From a virus: DNA of 64,000 nt. The stretch is from IMG/VR virus record IMGVR_UViG_3300046798_000124, positions 1 through 64,000 of that record, one strand, 5' to 3'. Below, in pieces: positions 48,637-56,832 of this stretch. A program made the translations under genes and the position numbers. The notes beneath the pieces are model-generated. The model saw only the letters and a program-made list of their open reading frames with translations, was not told where the DNA came from and did no database searches. Within the stretch, counting starts at the first letter, position 1; each line of letters starts with the position of its first letter.

Positions 48637-48827
48637 CAGCCGCTGAGAGCCCTGGACGCACTGAAGGCGCCCCTGCGAGGACGCCCTCAGCCGCGCAGTC
48701 TTCGACGCCTCACCGAGCGCAGAAGAAACCCGTCACGGTCATTCTACCAGGTGAGACGTCCCACGTCGACCAGTGGGAGGTCGCGATGTCCGATCAATGC
48801 GCGCTCTGGCAGCAGGGGGGCAACTGA
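48633..48827 (+). CDS. Small Pro/Ala-rich protein
   Basis: 64 residues from a GTG in a GTGA overlap; stop overlaps the next start (TGATG). Low complexity, so it may be mainly a coupling frame, but overlaps on both ends favour a real gene. Confidence 0.4.
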   Translation: MTAAESPGRTEGAPARTPSAAQSSTPHRAQKKPVTVILPGETSHVDQWEVAMSDQCALWQQGGN

Positions 48828-49801
48828 TGTTGGCGCACGAGTACCAGACGGTTCTGCCCCGCCCGTCGGATCGGTTCTCTGCGATGGGGCACCCACTGAC
48901 CGCTGACACCGACGTCTCCGATGCCGAATTCCGCTTGATCGCCGCGATCAAGCGCTACGACTGGCGCGATGGCGTCTGCCGTGCCTCGCAGGCCGTGCTC
49001 GGCGTGGACTGCGGCAAGGACGAGCGGACCGTGCGCCGGCTCGTCCTCGAACTCAAACGGAAGGATCTCCTGGTCGAAGAGAACGACCCTCGCCGCCCCG
49101 GGCGGTCCCGCGTCTATCGCCTCATCGGCGCAGCAACGACACACCCGCAAACTGGCCAACTTTGGCCAGTTTATGATCGAGACGCAGGCACCCAAACCGG
49201 CCAGAAACGGCCAGTTAAAGCGGACGATCCTGGCCAGTTAAAGCGGCCAAATCCGGCCGGGTTAAAGAAGACTCCGGAAGACCGGTTAACACCGGATACG
49301 GCTGCTACGCAGCCGGGCGCCGTCGATGACCCCATCGTGGTGTGTGCTCCACCGACGCAGGCGCCTCAACCAGCGCCGGCGCCGAAGCCGCTCCTGCCAG
49401 TCCCAAAGCCACGCGCCAGACCCGATCCGGTGACGAATCGTCTGGCCTGCGTCATCGACCGTATCCGCGCAGCTGGCCTCAATGTCGCTGTCAGCGGCCG
49501 TGACGGCGCGGCGCTGAAGGACTGCACGGCCGCGCCCGAGGAGATCGCCAACTGCTACATCGCCATCGCCCGGGGAGAGTACGGCGACGCCTACATGCGG
49601 CGCCGGCTGGCGATCCACTACGTCGCCACGGACGCCGTCAACGGCTGGCTGGTGCGTGATCAGGCCCCCACCACACCCACCAGCCCCAGGCCGATACCCG
49701 GCCGCGACGTGAACGCCGCCAGGACCGGCTACAGCGGAAGTCGAAACGGGCCGATTGATCCAACCATCGCTGAGATCTTCGAACGGACCATGGAGACGTG
49801 A
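48827..49801 (+). CDS. Replication initiator / replisome organiser
   Basis: 324 residues. N-terminal winged helix: FRLIAAIKRYDWRDGVCRASQAVLGVDCGKDERTVRRLVLELKRKD (in parts). A Pro/Lys-rich middle encoded by 23-bp DNA repeats follows, and the C-terminal helical domain is ADAVNGWLV-like. It precedes a DnaC-like loader, the lambda O/P or phage 18/19 order. It should open the origin that lies inside its own gene. Confidence 0.75.
   Translation: MLAHEYQTVLPRPSDRFSAMGHPLTADTDVSDAEFRLIAAIKRYDWRDGVCRASQAVLGVDCGKDERTVRRLVLELKRKDLLVEENDPRRPGRSRVYRLIGAATTHPQTGQLWPVYDRDAGTQTGQKRPVKADDPGQLKRPNPAGLKKTPEDRLTPDTAATQPGAVDDPIVVCAPPTQAPQPAPAPKPLLPVPKPRARPDPVTNRLACVIDRIRAAGLNVAVSGRDGAALKDCTAAPEEIANCYIAIARGEYGDAYMRRRLAIHYVATDAVNGWLVRDQAPTTPTSPRPIPGRDVNAARTGYSGSRNGPIDPTIAEIFERTMET
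49150..49267. repeat. Iteron-like repeats, candidate origin
   Basis: GGCCAGTTAAAGCGG at 49209 and 49232 and GGCCGGGTTAAAG at 49255 are exactly 23 bp apart. Further GGCCAG copies lie at 49164 and 49199, and an AACTGGCC..GGCCAGTT inverted repeat starts the set. Because 23 is not a multiple of three, the repeats are DNA signals and not a protein repeat. Confidence 0.7.
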
Positions 49802-50931
49802 CGATGGCAGTGGAACTGACCCTCGTCAGCCAGTCCTTCGCGGAGGTTATCGCCCAGGCACGCTTGACCCCGGAGCAACTGGCTGAGGTCAAAGCTGCTG
49901 CGGCCAACGCCATCGACCCATCCGACCTGTTCGCCGCCGGCCCTACCTCCCACAGCGAGGGTCGCGTCTTCCGCTGCGAGCAGGCCCTCGCAGAGTATGC
50001 GGCTCTCGGCAAGAAGCCACCGAAGGCAACCCTGGTCGAGCACCGGGACTGGCAACGACGCCTTGCTGTCGCCCGTCGGCGCGATCAACTCCACGCCGAG
50101 CGGCAAGCCGTGTTCCCTGGCTGTCTCTGTCTGGGGTTCGGCGGGCGCTATCCGCAGGGCGGACTGACCGTCCAGACCGCCGATGGACGCACCGTCAGTG
50201 ACCCAACCTGGGCCGGCTTCCGCGACCCCTGCCCCTGTCCACTCGGGGTCGAACACGAGGCTCGCACACGGGCACGAGCCACCGAGCTACGAGCCGAAGA
50301 CCAGCAACGGCGCGTCAAGAAACTGGGCTTCGACCTGAAGCTGCCGGAGGGGCTGGGTGACACGCGCACCTTCGAGACCCATCCGGACCAGGAGAAGATG
50401 GACTGGATCAGGCACTGGTATGACGGCCACGGCAAACGTGGTCTGCTGCTCCATGGCCTGAACCAGCGCGGGAAAACCACCACCGCCTACCTCCTGGCGC
50501 TCCAGGCGATTCACGACGGCGTGGGCGTCGTCGGGCTGACCACGGTCGATCTGATGGAGATGCTGACCGACACCTACGACCACGATCACCGCCTGAAGGG
50601 CGACCCCGATCAGCCACCCCAGTACACCCACCAGACCCTCATCAAGTCGCTCCAGGTTATCCCGTTCCTGCTGCTCGATGATCTCGGTGTCGAGCCGTGG
50701 TCCGACCACACCGAACGGTCGCTGTACCAGATCCTGAACGTCAGGGATCTTCCCGGTTTATGGACGGTGATCACGACGAACCTCACCGGGCGGGAAGTCC
50801 TGAATCGCTACGGCAATCGTCTGGCGTCGCGCATCGGCGCCCTATGCGAGAACACGCGCTTCGGCGGGGCGGTCGTTGGACCGCTGGCCGATGCCCCGAT
50901 GCGCATGGACCCACAAGAGCCACCGTTCTGA
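49798..50931 (+). CDS. DnaC/IstB-like replicative helicase loader
   Basis: 377 residues from GTG or the ATG two codons on. The N-terminal ~200 residues include a zinc-like CLCLGFGGRYPQGG..CPCPLG segment. The AAA+ part has Walker A HGLNQRGKTTTAY, Walker B FLLLDDLGVEPW, sensor VITTNLTG and box VII NRLASRIGAL. It would load the host helicase at the origin in the preceding gene. Confidence 0.85.
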   Translation: MTMAVELTLVSQSFAEVIAQARLTPEQLAEVKAAAANAIDPSDLFAAGPTSHSEGRVFRCEQALAEYAALGKKPPKATLVEHRDWQRRLAVARRRDQLHAERQAVFPGCLCLGFGGRYPQGGLTVQTADGRTVSDPTWAGFRDPCPCPLGVEHEARTRARATELRAEDQQRRVKKLGFDLKLPEGLGDTRTFETHPDQEKMDWIRHWYDGHGKRGLLLHGLNQRGKTTTAYLLALQAIHDGVGVVGLTTVDLMEMLTDTYDHDHRLKGDPDQPPQYTHQTLIKSLQVIPFLLLDDLGVEPWSDHTERSLYQILNVRDLPGLWTVITTNLTGREVLNRYGNRLASRIGALCENTRFGGAVVGPLADAPMRMDPQEPPF

Positions 50932-50942
50932 CTGGAGATCGC

Positions 50943-52241
50943 ATGACGACATCGCTGGCCCCGTACACCACCCCACCCACCGGCCTCGCCGCCGCCGACC
51001 AGCTGGGCCTGAGTGGCCGGCTGGTCGGTGACCACTACACCCTGCCGGCCGACACCCCGGTCGAGGCCTGGCTGCTGGATGGCGAGGTCCTCCAGTCCAT
51101 CGAGAAGCGGGTCGGGTTCTGGATCGGGGACTGGCTCAGGGCCGGCGAGGACCGCTACGGCAACGCCCGCTACACCCAGGCGCTGCAAGCCACCGGCCAT
51201 GCGTTCCAGACCCTGAAGAACGCCAAGAGCGTGGCCGGCAAGTTTCCCGTCGAGGACAGGGTTCACGAGGGCCTCGCGTTCGGCCACTACTCGGCCGCGT
51301 CGGGTCTGCCACAGGCCGATGCCCATGAGCTTCTCGAAGAAGCGGCCGAGCTGAAGCTCTCGACCAAAGATCTCCGAGACCGCGTCCGGCACCGCCAGGA
51401 TCAGATCAGAGCGGCTGAGCATGCCCAGAAGCCGGTCCCGAGGACGGAGATCGGCGGCTGCGACCTCTGGGTCGGGGACGCCTTGAGTCTGACGCTGGAC
51501 GATGGGGTGGTGGATCTCATCGTCACCAGCCCTCCCTACGCCCTGAAGAAGGCGTACGACGGCGCCGGCGACCTCCAGCCGCACTCCTGGTTCGATTTCA
51601 TCACCGCAAGCTGCGCCGAGGCCTACCGCGTGACGAAACCGGGTGGCCGCTTTGCCTTGAACATCCCACTCGACACGACCATCGGCGGGTGCCGGCCGAC
51701 CTACGCCGAGGCGGTCGCCGCTGGCCTCGCTTCTGGTTGGAAGTACCGCTCCTCCATCGTCTGGATCGATGGGCACCTCGGCAAGTCGACGGCCCGTGGC
51801 TCGTTCGACCAGGAGCACCAGGCCGGTACCGCAGCCTCCCCGTCGATCATCGCGCCGTCTGAGATGATCATCCTGTTCTCCAAGGGGGCCTGGTGGCGCG
51901 AGACGCCGCCGGACCGACCCTCGTACATCGACAAGGACGACTGGATCTCGTGGACCAACGGCTGCTGGTACTTCTGGGGTGAGAAGACCCCATGGGAAGA
52001 GCACCCGGCCCCGTTCCCCGAAGAGCTTCCCACCCGCCTGATCCATCTGCTCTCGTTCCCCGGCGACCTCGTTCTCGATCCATTCCTGGGAAGTGGAACG
52101 ACGGCAGTCGCCGCCATGAAAGCCGGCCGACGGATCGTCGGGACCGACATCAGCCAGACCTACATCAACAGCAGCCTGCGCCGCGTCGCCACTCTCCTGG
52201 AGACCCACCCTGGCCTGGACACCATGACCGATATGTCATGA
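50943..52241 (+). CDS. DNA amino-methyltransferase (N4-cytosine/N6-adenine type)
   Basis: 432 residues. The first ~165 are helical, with YGNARYTQALQATGHAFQTLKNAKSVAG. The catalytic domain begins with CDLWVGDALSL and the TSPPYALKKAYDG motif IV (SPPY type), followed later by VLDPFLGSGTTAVAAMKAGRR (motif I) and IVGTDISQTYI. This beta-class order is typical of phage orphan methyltransferases. A SPPY motif favours N4-cytosine but does not exclude adenine. Confidence 0.85.
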   Translation: MTTSLAPYTTPPTGLAAADQLGLSGRLVGDHYTLPADTPVEAWLLDGEVLQSIEKRVGFWIGDWLRAGEDRYGNARYTQALQATGHAFQTLKNAKSVAGKFPVEDRVHEGLAFGHYSAASGLPQADAHELLEEAAELKLSTKDLRDRVRHRQDQIRAAEHAQKPVPRTEIGGCDLWVGDALSLTLDDGVVDLIVTSPPYALKKAYDGAGDLQPHSWFDFITASCAEAYRVTKPGGRFALNIPLDTTIGGCRPTYAEAVAAGLASGWKYRSSIVWIDGHLGKSTARGSFDQEHQAGTAASPSIIAPSEMIILFSKGAWWRETPPDRPSYIDKDDWISWTNGCWYFWGEKTPWEEHPAPFPEELPTRLIHLLSFPGDLVLDPFLGSGTTAVAAMKAGRRIVGTDISQTYINSSLRRVATLLETHPGLDTMTDMS

Positions 52242-52282
52242 GGAGATCGACGAGGCCCGAGTGACAGGTTGGGTCGGTCAGG

Positions 52283-52300
52283 GGTACCGACGACGGTACG
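52283..52300. promoter_or_regulatory. 18-bp palindrome (GGTACCGACGACGGTACG)
   Basis: Member of the GTACCGNCGNCGGTAC family in the 137-bp gap before the 52379 gene, beside leader-element copy 5. Confidence 0.5.
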
Positions 52301-52307
52301 CGGCGCA

Positions 52308-52371
52308 TCACAAGCAGCGCCAGGGGTCCGGGAATTTTCAGCCCGGCCCCGGTGAAATTTCAGATTCGGAG
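52308..52371 (+). repeat. Dispersed intergenic leader element, copy 5 (diverged)
   Basis: CACAAGCAGCGCCAGGGGTC, then GGGAATTTTCAG and GGTGAAATTTC, matches the core of the other copies with changes. It ends next to the CGGAGGA ribosome binding site of the 52379 gene. Confidence 0.55.
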
Positions 52372-52378
52372 GACCACC

Positions 52379-52516
52379 ATGGCTCGACTCGACAGGCAGT
52401 TTGCGGAGTATCGCCGCCAGGCCCTCGCGTTCCCCGTCACGCGCGCAAACCAGCCGATCCTCCCGAAGATCGAGTTGCCCGGGTTCATCGCACTCGCATT
52501 GTCGGTAAATCTCTGA
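52379..52516 (+). CDS. Small basic/hydrophobic protein
   Basis: 45 residues, CGGAGGA before the ATG. RQFAEYRRQALAFPVTRANQ then a hydrophobic end (LPGFIALALSVNL). Function unknown. Confidence 0.4.
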   Translation: MARLDRQFAEYRRQALAFPVTRANQPILPKIELPGFIALALSVNL

Positions 52517-52525
52517 ACGGACGCA

Positions 52526-53035
52526 ATGTCAGGCCAACCGGTCTGGCTGGCGAGCGTGTCTCGCCGTTCACCCCTCCACCCCAGCAAGGCGATCTCGACC
52601 CAGCTCTGGCCGAAGCAGGCCCGCGATGAGGCCGAAGGACATCTCCTGCGGCTCCTGGGTCCAGCCGGCAACCCCGAGCGCGAACGGCTGTTCCGCATGC
52701 AAGTGACGATGTGCCTGCACCGAGCGTTGACCGACGAGGAGGTCGACCGGGCCGGTCCCGCCCTGCGGACCGACCTCCCGACCGATCTGGCTGGCGGTCC
52801 TGTCGAGATCCTCCGCGAGACCGAGGAGGGGCTTCTGACGACGAAGCCCTGCCACAGTCCGAGCCGGGTCAGCCTCGACCCCAGAGACCCGCTGCTCTGG
52901 ATCCCCTTCGACTGTGCAACCTGTCCACCCTGCCTTGCGCGCAAGGCCTTGCAGGAGGAGCGTGACCAGCTGAGCGGGGCTTGCCCCGTCTACCTGGAGG
53001 ACACCATGCGCGAGCGAGGGCTGCTACACACCTAG
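52526..53035 (+). CDS. Hypothetical protein with CxxC motif
   Basis: 169 residues; no strong ribosome binding site at this ATG, so the start is uncertain. RMQVTMCLHRALTDEEVDRAG and DCATCPPCLARKALQEERDQL suggest a helical protein with a Cys pair. Function unknown. Confidence 0.45.
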   Translation: MSGQPVWLASVSRRSPLHPSKAISTQLWPKQARDEAEGHLLRLLGPAGNPERERLFRMQVTMCLHRALTDEEVDRAGPALRTDLPTDLAGGPVEILRETEEGLLTTKPCHSPSRVSLDPRDPLLWIPFDCATCPPCLARKALQEERDQLSGACPVYLEDTMRERGLLHT

Positions 53036-53043
53036 GAGGCGCC

Positions 53044-53313
53044 GTGGCTCGTCGGACACCACCACCAGCACCAGACCCGATCAGCGTCGGTGACGTGGTC
53101 GAGTATGCCGGCCACCAGTGGGAGGTCCTGGTCCGCACGGTCTCCGACGAGACAACCGCGCCGCCGACGGTCCAGCTCAGGCTCACCCGCCGTGAGGAGC
53201 AGAAGGCATCCACCCCGTACGGGAAACCGCAGCGCTACAAGACCGTGCCGGTCTACTGCCTCGCCGACGCCAGGCGGTGCCGGCTGGTCGCCCACCAGGA
53301 GGGGTTGTTCTGA
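53044..53313 (+). CDS. Hypothetical beta-barrel protein
   Basis: 89 residues from a GTG with AGGAGG upstream. ISVGDVVEYAGHQWEVLVRTV, VQLRLTRREEQ, KTVPVYCLADARRCRLV look like an SH3-like beta-barrel. TGATG overlap with the next gene. Confidence 0.5.
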   Translation: MARRTPPPAPDPISVGDVVEYAGHQWEVLVRTVSDETTAPPTVQLRLTRREEQKASTPYGKPQRYKTVPVYCLADARRCRLVAHQEGLF

Positions 53314-53597
53314 TGCCCAGGAAGGCCCACGCCCAAGGCCTGACCATACTGGCGACCAGGCGTGACACCCCGCGCCCCGCCTCGGTGCCCTGGTGGCTCG
53401 TGGTGGGCCTGTGCGCGCACGGGACGAGCCGGCAGAACGTCGCGGCGGCGTCGCCGGCGGCGATCCGCGCCCGCCTGGATGGGCTGACGGGCTGCCATCG
53501 TGTGCAGATGTCACCGCCGGCCGGGCTCTCGTCGCCCTGCCGCTGCTCGCTCGTGCGCCTGCTCGCCGACGAGGGGGAAGGAGCGAAGGATGCCTGA
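53313..53597 (+). CDS. Hypothetical protein
   Basis: 94 residues, TGATG start. PWWLVVGLCAHGTSRQNVAAASPAAIRARLDGLTGC followed by CRCSLVRLLAD; possible zinc site C..H..C..C. Overlaps the resolvase start. Function unknown. Confidence 0.45.
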   Translation: MPRKAHAQGLTILATRRDTPRPASVPWWLVVGLCAHGTSRQNVAAASPAAIRARLDGLTGCHRVQMSPPAGLSSPCRCSLVRLLADEGEGAKDA

Positions 53598-54153
53598 GCC
53601 CCGCTGCTGGCAGCTGATCTGGGACGGCCCGCCGCCACCGAACATGAACGGCTCGGACAGTCCGTTCCGCCGACGAGCCGCCCGCCGTCTCTGGCGCGCC
53701 AACGCGGCAGTGTTGGCCATCGCCGCCGGTCTGCCCCGGCGCGAGATCGTGCGCTATCTGGTCTCGGGGGTGATCAGCCGCCGCGCCCTGCTGGTGGCCG
53801 ATCAGGACGGCGACGTGAGTAGGTTCAAGAGCGTCATCGACGGACTGGTCGATGGCGACTACCTGCCCGGTGATAGCAGGCGGTACGTCGAGTGGGGACC
53901 GATCACCGAGCGTCGAGGTCCGGCCGGGTTCGTGCTGACGATCGAGGAGTTACCAGCCGATGACGCCGCCACGGTGCGTGCTCAGGCCCACTACACCCGC
54001 AACGACAGCCTGGATCTCATGTCGGCCGTCCGACGCGCGCACCGGAGAGCCCGTACGGCACCGCCGACACCACGACGGGTGCAGGTCCCTGGCGGTCCAG
54101 CTCGACGCGCCCTCAGGGTGACGCGCGTCATCGATCCTGGGCGTGGGAGGTAG
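53590..54153 (+). CDS. RusA-like Holliday junction resolvase
   Basis: 187 residues, GAAGGAG before the ATG. Family-like pattern: PPPPNMNGSDSPFRRRAARR near the N-terminus, then ADQDGDVSRFKSVIDGLVDGDYLPGDS carrying the Asp/Lys/Asp cluster (usual 'DxDN..K..lDaL..G.v..DD'), and a VLTIEEL strand. The C-terminus is longer and very basic. It would resolve branched DNA before packaging. Confidence 0.65.
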   Translation: MPEPRCWQLIWDGPPPPNMNGSDSPFRRRAARRLWRANAAVLAIAAGLPRREIVRYLVSGVISRRALLVADQDGDVSRFKSVIDGLVDGDYLPGDSRRYVEWGPITERRGPAGFVLTIEELPADDAATVRAQAHYTRNDSLDLMSAVRRAHRRARTAPPTPRRVQVPGGPARRALRVTRVIDPGRGR

Positions 54154-54156
54154 TCC

Positions 54157-54411
54157 GTGGACCGCAGGGAGATCCGGGCGCAGCTGAAGCTGCTGACGCT
54201 GATCAGCCAGTGCAGGACGCTGCTCCAGGCGACCCTGATCCTCAACGTCGGCGTCCTGGTGTTCGCGCTCTGGACCGGCGACCTCTGGGCGCTGGTCGGC
54301 ACCGGCGTCGTCAATCTGGCGATCCAGCACGCGGACGGACTGGCACTCCGCACCCACCAGCGCGTGCTCCGTGAGACCGGCGCCATGCTCGCAGCCTGGA
54401 GTGGCCGATGA
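54157..54411 (+). CDS. Membrane protein with two spans
   Basis: 84 residues from a GTG. LLQATLILNVGVLVFALWTG and LWALVGTGVVNLAIQ are probable membrane spans; short basic ends. ATGA overlap with the deaminase-like gene. Function unknown. Confidence 0.5.
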   Translation: MDRREIRAQLKLLTLISQCRTLLQATLILNVGVLVFALWTGDLWALVGTGVVNLAIQHADGLALRTHQRVLRETGAMLAAWSGR

Positions 54412-54989
54412 CCTTACTCTCCGACGGGACCCTGCTCTCGCGCCTGCGCGGCGACCCCTCCTGGGAGCCGTGGCAACGGATCCGTATCGAGCCGTTCGAG
54501 GACAGCATGCTCCAGCCGTCCAGTGTCGATGTCCACCTCGGAGCGCGACTTCAGGTCTACACCGGTGCCGTCACCGACACGCGACGTGACAACAGCCCCT
54601 GGTGGGAGACGCTCCAGCTCTCCCACCGGATGGACGAGGTGACCGCCTGGGTCCTCCAGCCCCAGCGCTTCTACCTGGCCGTGCTGGAGCAGTACATCCG
54701 GGTGCCGGAGGACTGCTGCGGTCAGGTCAACGGCATCTCCTCCCGCGCGCGTGATGGTGTGACGATCCACCAGCAGGCCGGGTTGCTTGACCCTGGTTGG
54801 GAGGGGTGGGCGACGCTAGAGATGACGGTCGAGAACCCGAACACCGTGCTCTACCCACACCAGCGGATCGGTCAGGTGACATTCCAGCTGCTCGACCAGC
54901 GCTGCATGACTCCGTATTCTGGGCGGTACCAGGGAGACCGGACCCCCCAGCCGGCCCGCGTGCTGTCAGGAAAGGAACGACAGTCATGA
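54408..54989 (+). CDS. dCTP deaminase-like protein
   Basis: 193 residues, close to Dcd in length. MLQPSSVDVHLGARL, GQVNGISSRARDGVTIHQQ and AGLLDPGWEGWATLEMTVEN, then RIGQVTFQLL, match the deaminase/dUTPase trimer fold, including the DPGWEG loop and the Glu of TLEM. It would supply dUMP for thymidylate, or remove dCTP. ATGA overlaps on both sides. Confidence 0.8.
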   Translation: MTLLSDGTLLSRLRGDPSWEPWQRIRIEPFEDSMLQPSSVDVHLGARLQVYTGAVTDTRRDNSPWWETLQLSHRMDEVTAWVLQPQRFYLAVLEQYIRVPEDCCGQVNGISSRARDGVTIHQQAGLLDPGWEGWATLEMTVENPNTVLYPHQRIGQVTFQLLDQRCMTPYSGRYQGDRTPQPARVLSGKERQS

Positions 54990-55237
54990 TTGGGTTCACC
55001 GATGCCCTGTTCTACCTCGTCGCCGGCGCGGCTGTCGGCTACCTGCTCTGCGATCTGCTCCGCTACCGGCGGCGACGCCGCGAGCGCCTCGAGCTGGACC
55101 GGGTGATCCACCGCGTCGTGGCGCTCCCTCACGACATCCAGACCGTCGACCCGCCGCCCATCACCACACCGACGGACACCGAGCCGCGGAATCGGATCTG
55201 TCGCCCCACCGCTGGAGCCGACGATGGTCGACGTTGA
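54986..55237 (+). CDS. Small membrane protein
   Basis: 83 residues. MIGFTDALFYLVAGAAVGYLLCDLL span, then an Arg-rich stop-transfer (RYRRRRRERLELD) and a polar tail. Function unknown. Confidence 0.5.
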   Translation: MIGFTDALFYLVAGAAVGYLLCDLLRYRRRRRERLELDRVIHRVVALPHDIQTVDPPPITTPTDTEPRNRICRPTAGADDGRR

Positions 55238-55622
55238 CGGCATCGAGATCCACCCCAGTGCCATCGATGGACGGACCCCCGACTACCAGGAGTTCTTGCG
55301 CACCTGGGGATCCCACTGCGGCGCGCCGAAGAGCGTCTTCCAGGGTCACCTCAACGCCCTGATCCACGCCGAGCAGGCCGAGATGGGCCGGTACGTGATC
55401 ACGCAAACCCAGGCGATGGTCGACCGCGCGGCGCCACGCCACCGCGCACTCGCTCGATTGCTCACCGACATCAGCGACCACCTGGAGGGTCACGACTGTT
55501 ACGTCGAGCACTGCCTCCAGACCATGGCACCGGACGCCACGATCTGTCCGGCCCGCGCCAGGCTGGTCGACCGCAGCCGCCGCGCCATCACCGTGCTCGG
55601 GCTCGGGGGCGAGGCTGCGTGA
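55224..55622 (+). CDS. Hypothetical helical protein
   Basis: 132 residues, overlapping its neighbours. CGAPKSVFQGHLNALIHAEQAEMG, then helices with HDCYVEHCLQTM and ICPARARLV. Two Cys and several His could bind metal. Function unknown. Confidence 0.5.
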   Translation: MVDVDGIEIHPSAIDGRTPDYQEFLRTWGSHCGAPKSVFQGHLNALIHAEQAEMGRYVITQTQAMVDRAAPRHRALARLLTDISDHLEGHDCYVEHCLQTMAPDATICPARARLVDRSRRAITVLGLGGEAA

Positions 55623-56080
55623 TGGCCGCCAACCCGCTCGACATCTCCCGTGACGCCCCACGCGACCTGGTCCGCCTGCCGGCCGAGATCAGCGCCCTGC
55701 CATCGGCCTTCGGGGCGCTGATGAAGACGTACCGCGTCCGCTGCGGCCTTTCCCAGAACAAGCTGGCGCGATCCGCCGGCTGCGATCCCGCCTATGTCAA
55801 CCGCCTCGAGCGCGCCCCGTCCACCACCACCTCACTCCCGAGTCGGCGGTTCGTGCTGGCCTTCTGGGAGGTCTTCATGGAGGCGACCACACACACCACC
55901 CGCCCGATCACCACCGATGACCGCGAGCGCCTGTTGGTTGCCGCCGGCCTCTGTCCTGAGACCATCCTGGCAGCCGGCGGCTGGGACGCCTTCGTCGGAC
56001 GGATTCGCCGTCAGGTCGTCATCGGCTTCGTGTCTACCATCGAGCAGCTTGACGAAAGCTTGAGTCCCGCCGACCTCTAG
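55622..56080 (+). CDS. XRE-family helix-turn-helix protein
   Basis: 152 residues (GTG one codon upstream also possible). ALMKTYRVRCGLSQNKLARSAGCDPAYVNRLERAPS is an XRE helix-turn-helix; the C-terminal helices (RERLLVAAGLCPETILAAGG) resemble transcription factors of the same class. Possible middle/late regulator. It is followed by the structured RNA element. Confidence 0.65.
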   Translation: MAANPLDISRDAPRDLVRLPAEISALPSAFGALMKTYRVRCGLSQNKLARSAGCDPAYVNRLERAPSTTTSLPSRRFVLAFWEVFMEATTHTTRPITTDDRERLLVAAGLCPETILAAGGWDAFVGRIRRQVVIGFVSTIEQLDESLSPADL

Positions 56081-56101
56081 GAGTCGGGTTGGCAAGGAGG
56101 T

Positions 56102-56470
56102 GATGACTCCGCCAGCTAAAGCAGGCGGCTTCTTGCGAAGCGTTCTGCATCAACAGCGGCTTCCGTATCTACGCACGGACCAGTGTCCCACGTTAGCGAT
56201 ACGAGGCTCCATCCAAGCCCTGTGCCAGTGTGACTGGCGGCATGCACCTGCATACGACCACTCAATCAGTTTTACCCAGGCTGAGAGTTCGAGCCTGGAA
56301 CCCACCGAACTGATTCTCTTGTCAAGGTGCGGGCTCCTGCCTGTCGACAGGACACCGCTAGCGATTGAAGCTGAGCGGCAAGAAGAACCATACGACCTGA
56401 CGGTTGAGAACGTGTATCTGAGCGGGCTGCGGCCCTGCCCCATTCCGCTGCCAGCTAAAGCAGGCAGTCC
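56102..56470 (+). ncRNA. Structured RNA element, IS605/HEARO (omega-RNA)-like, without a nuclease gene
   Basis: Bounded by near-identical blocks GCCAGCTAAAGCAGGCGG (56112) and GCCAGCTAAAGCAGGCAG (56452), each a CCGCC/GGCGG-type hairpin as at IS200/IS605 ends. Inside are many perfect stems: GCTTC-TTGC-GAAGC, GCCAGT-GTG-ACTGGC, AATCAGTT/AACTGATT enclosing CCAGGCT/AGCCTGG, CCTG-TCGA-CAGG, CCGCT/AGCGG and GGGC-TGCG-GCCC. The left end follows GGTGATGA; HEARO elements are reported to insert after ATGA/GTGA. No IscB or TnpB is in the window. A 128-codon frame across it is probably not a gene. Confidence 0.6.
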
Positions 56471-56485
56471 CCTGGAGCATTTCTG

Positions 56486-56824
56486 ATGGGCATGGCGAAC
56501 GAGCCACCGCGGTACCTGATCTGGATCGGTGACAACGCCTGGGTCGATCCCTTCGAGGTGATCGCGGTCGACGCCTACCTCGAGGAGGGCGACCCGTCAT
56601 GGGCCAGGTGCCGGGTGCTGTTGCGGTCTGGCCACATCCGCTTTGGACTGCGGTCTCCAGAGCGCGTCGTCGCCGCCGTCCGCCACCCGGAGCGCGAGAG
56701 CGAAGTCGCGGAGGCACGAGAGATCCACCCCGATCCGGAGACGCTCTCCTCGGAGCGGCATCGCGGCCAGGTCCACGACGTCTCGGCTCCCGAGCCGCTC
56801 CGTCCCAGATCCACCGAGGGGTAA
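56486..56824 (+). CDS. Hypothetical protein
   Basis: 112 residues, TGGAG 8 nt before the ATG. RYLIWIGDNAWVDPFEVIAVDAY, CRVLLRSGHIRFGLRSPERVVAAV indicates a small beta domain with an acidic tail. Lies immediately downstream of the RNA element. Confidence 0.5.
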   Translation: MGMANEPPRYLIWIGDNAWVDPFEVIAVDAYLEEGDPSWARCRVLLRSGHIRFGLRSPERVVAAVRHPERESEVAEAREIHPDPETLSSERHRGQVHDVSAPEPLRPRSTEG

Positions 56825-56832
56825 GAACGACG

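Noticed and set aside
56275-56325. tRNA-like TTCGAGCCTGG / AACCCACC stretch
   Set aside because: The pairs belong to a longer stem (AATCAGTT/AACTGATT with CCAGGCT/AGCCTGG); no cloverleaf, anticodon arm or acceptor stem can be drawn.
56100-56486. 128-codon frame MMTPPAKAGGFL.. inside the RNA element
   Set aside because: It runs through the paired ends and all stems, has atypical composition, and its Shine-Dalgarno is too close to the ATG. Structured RNA explains the segment better, though translation is not excluded.
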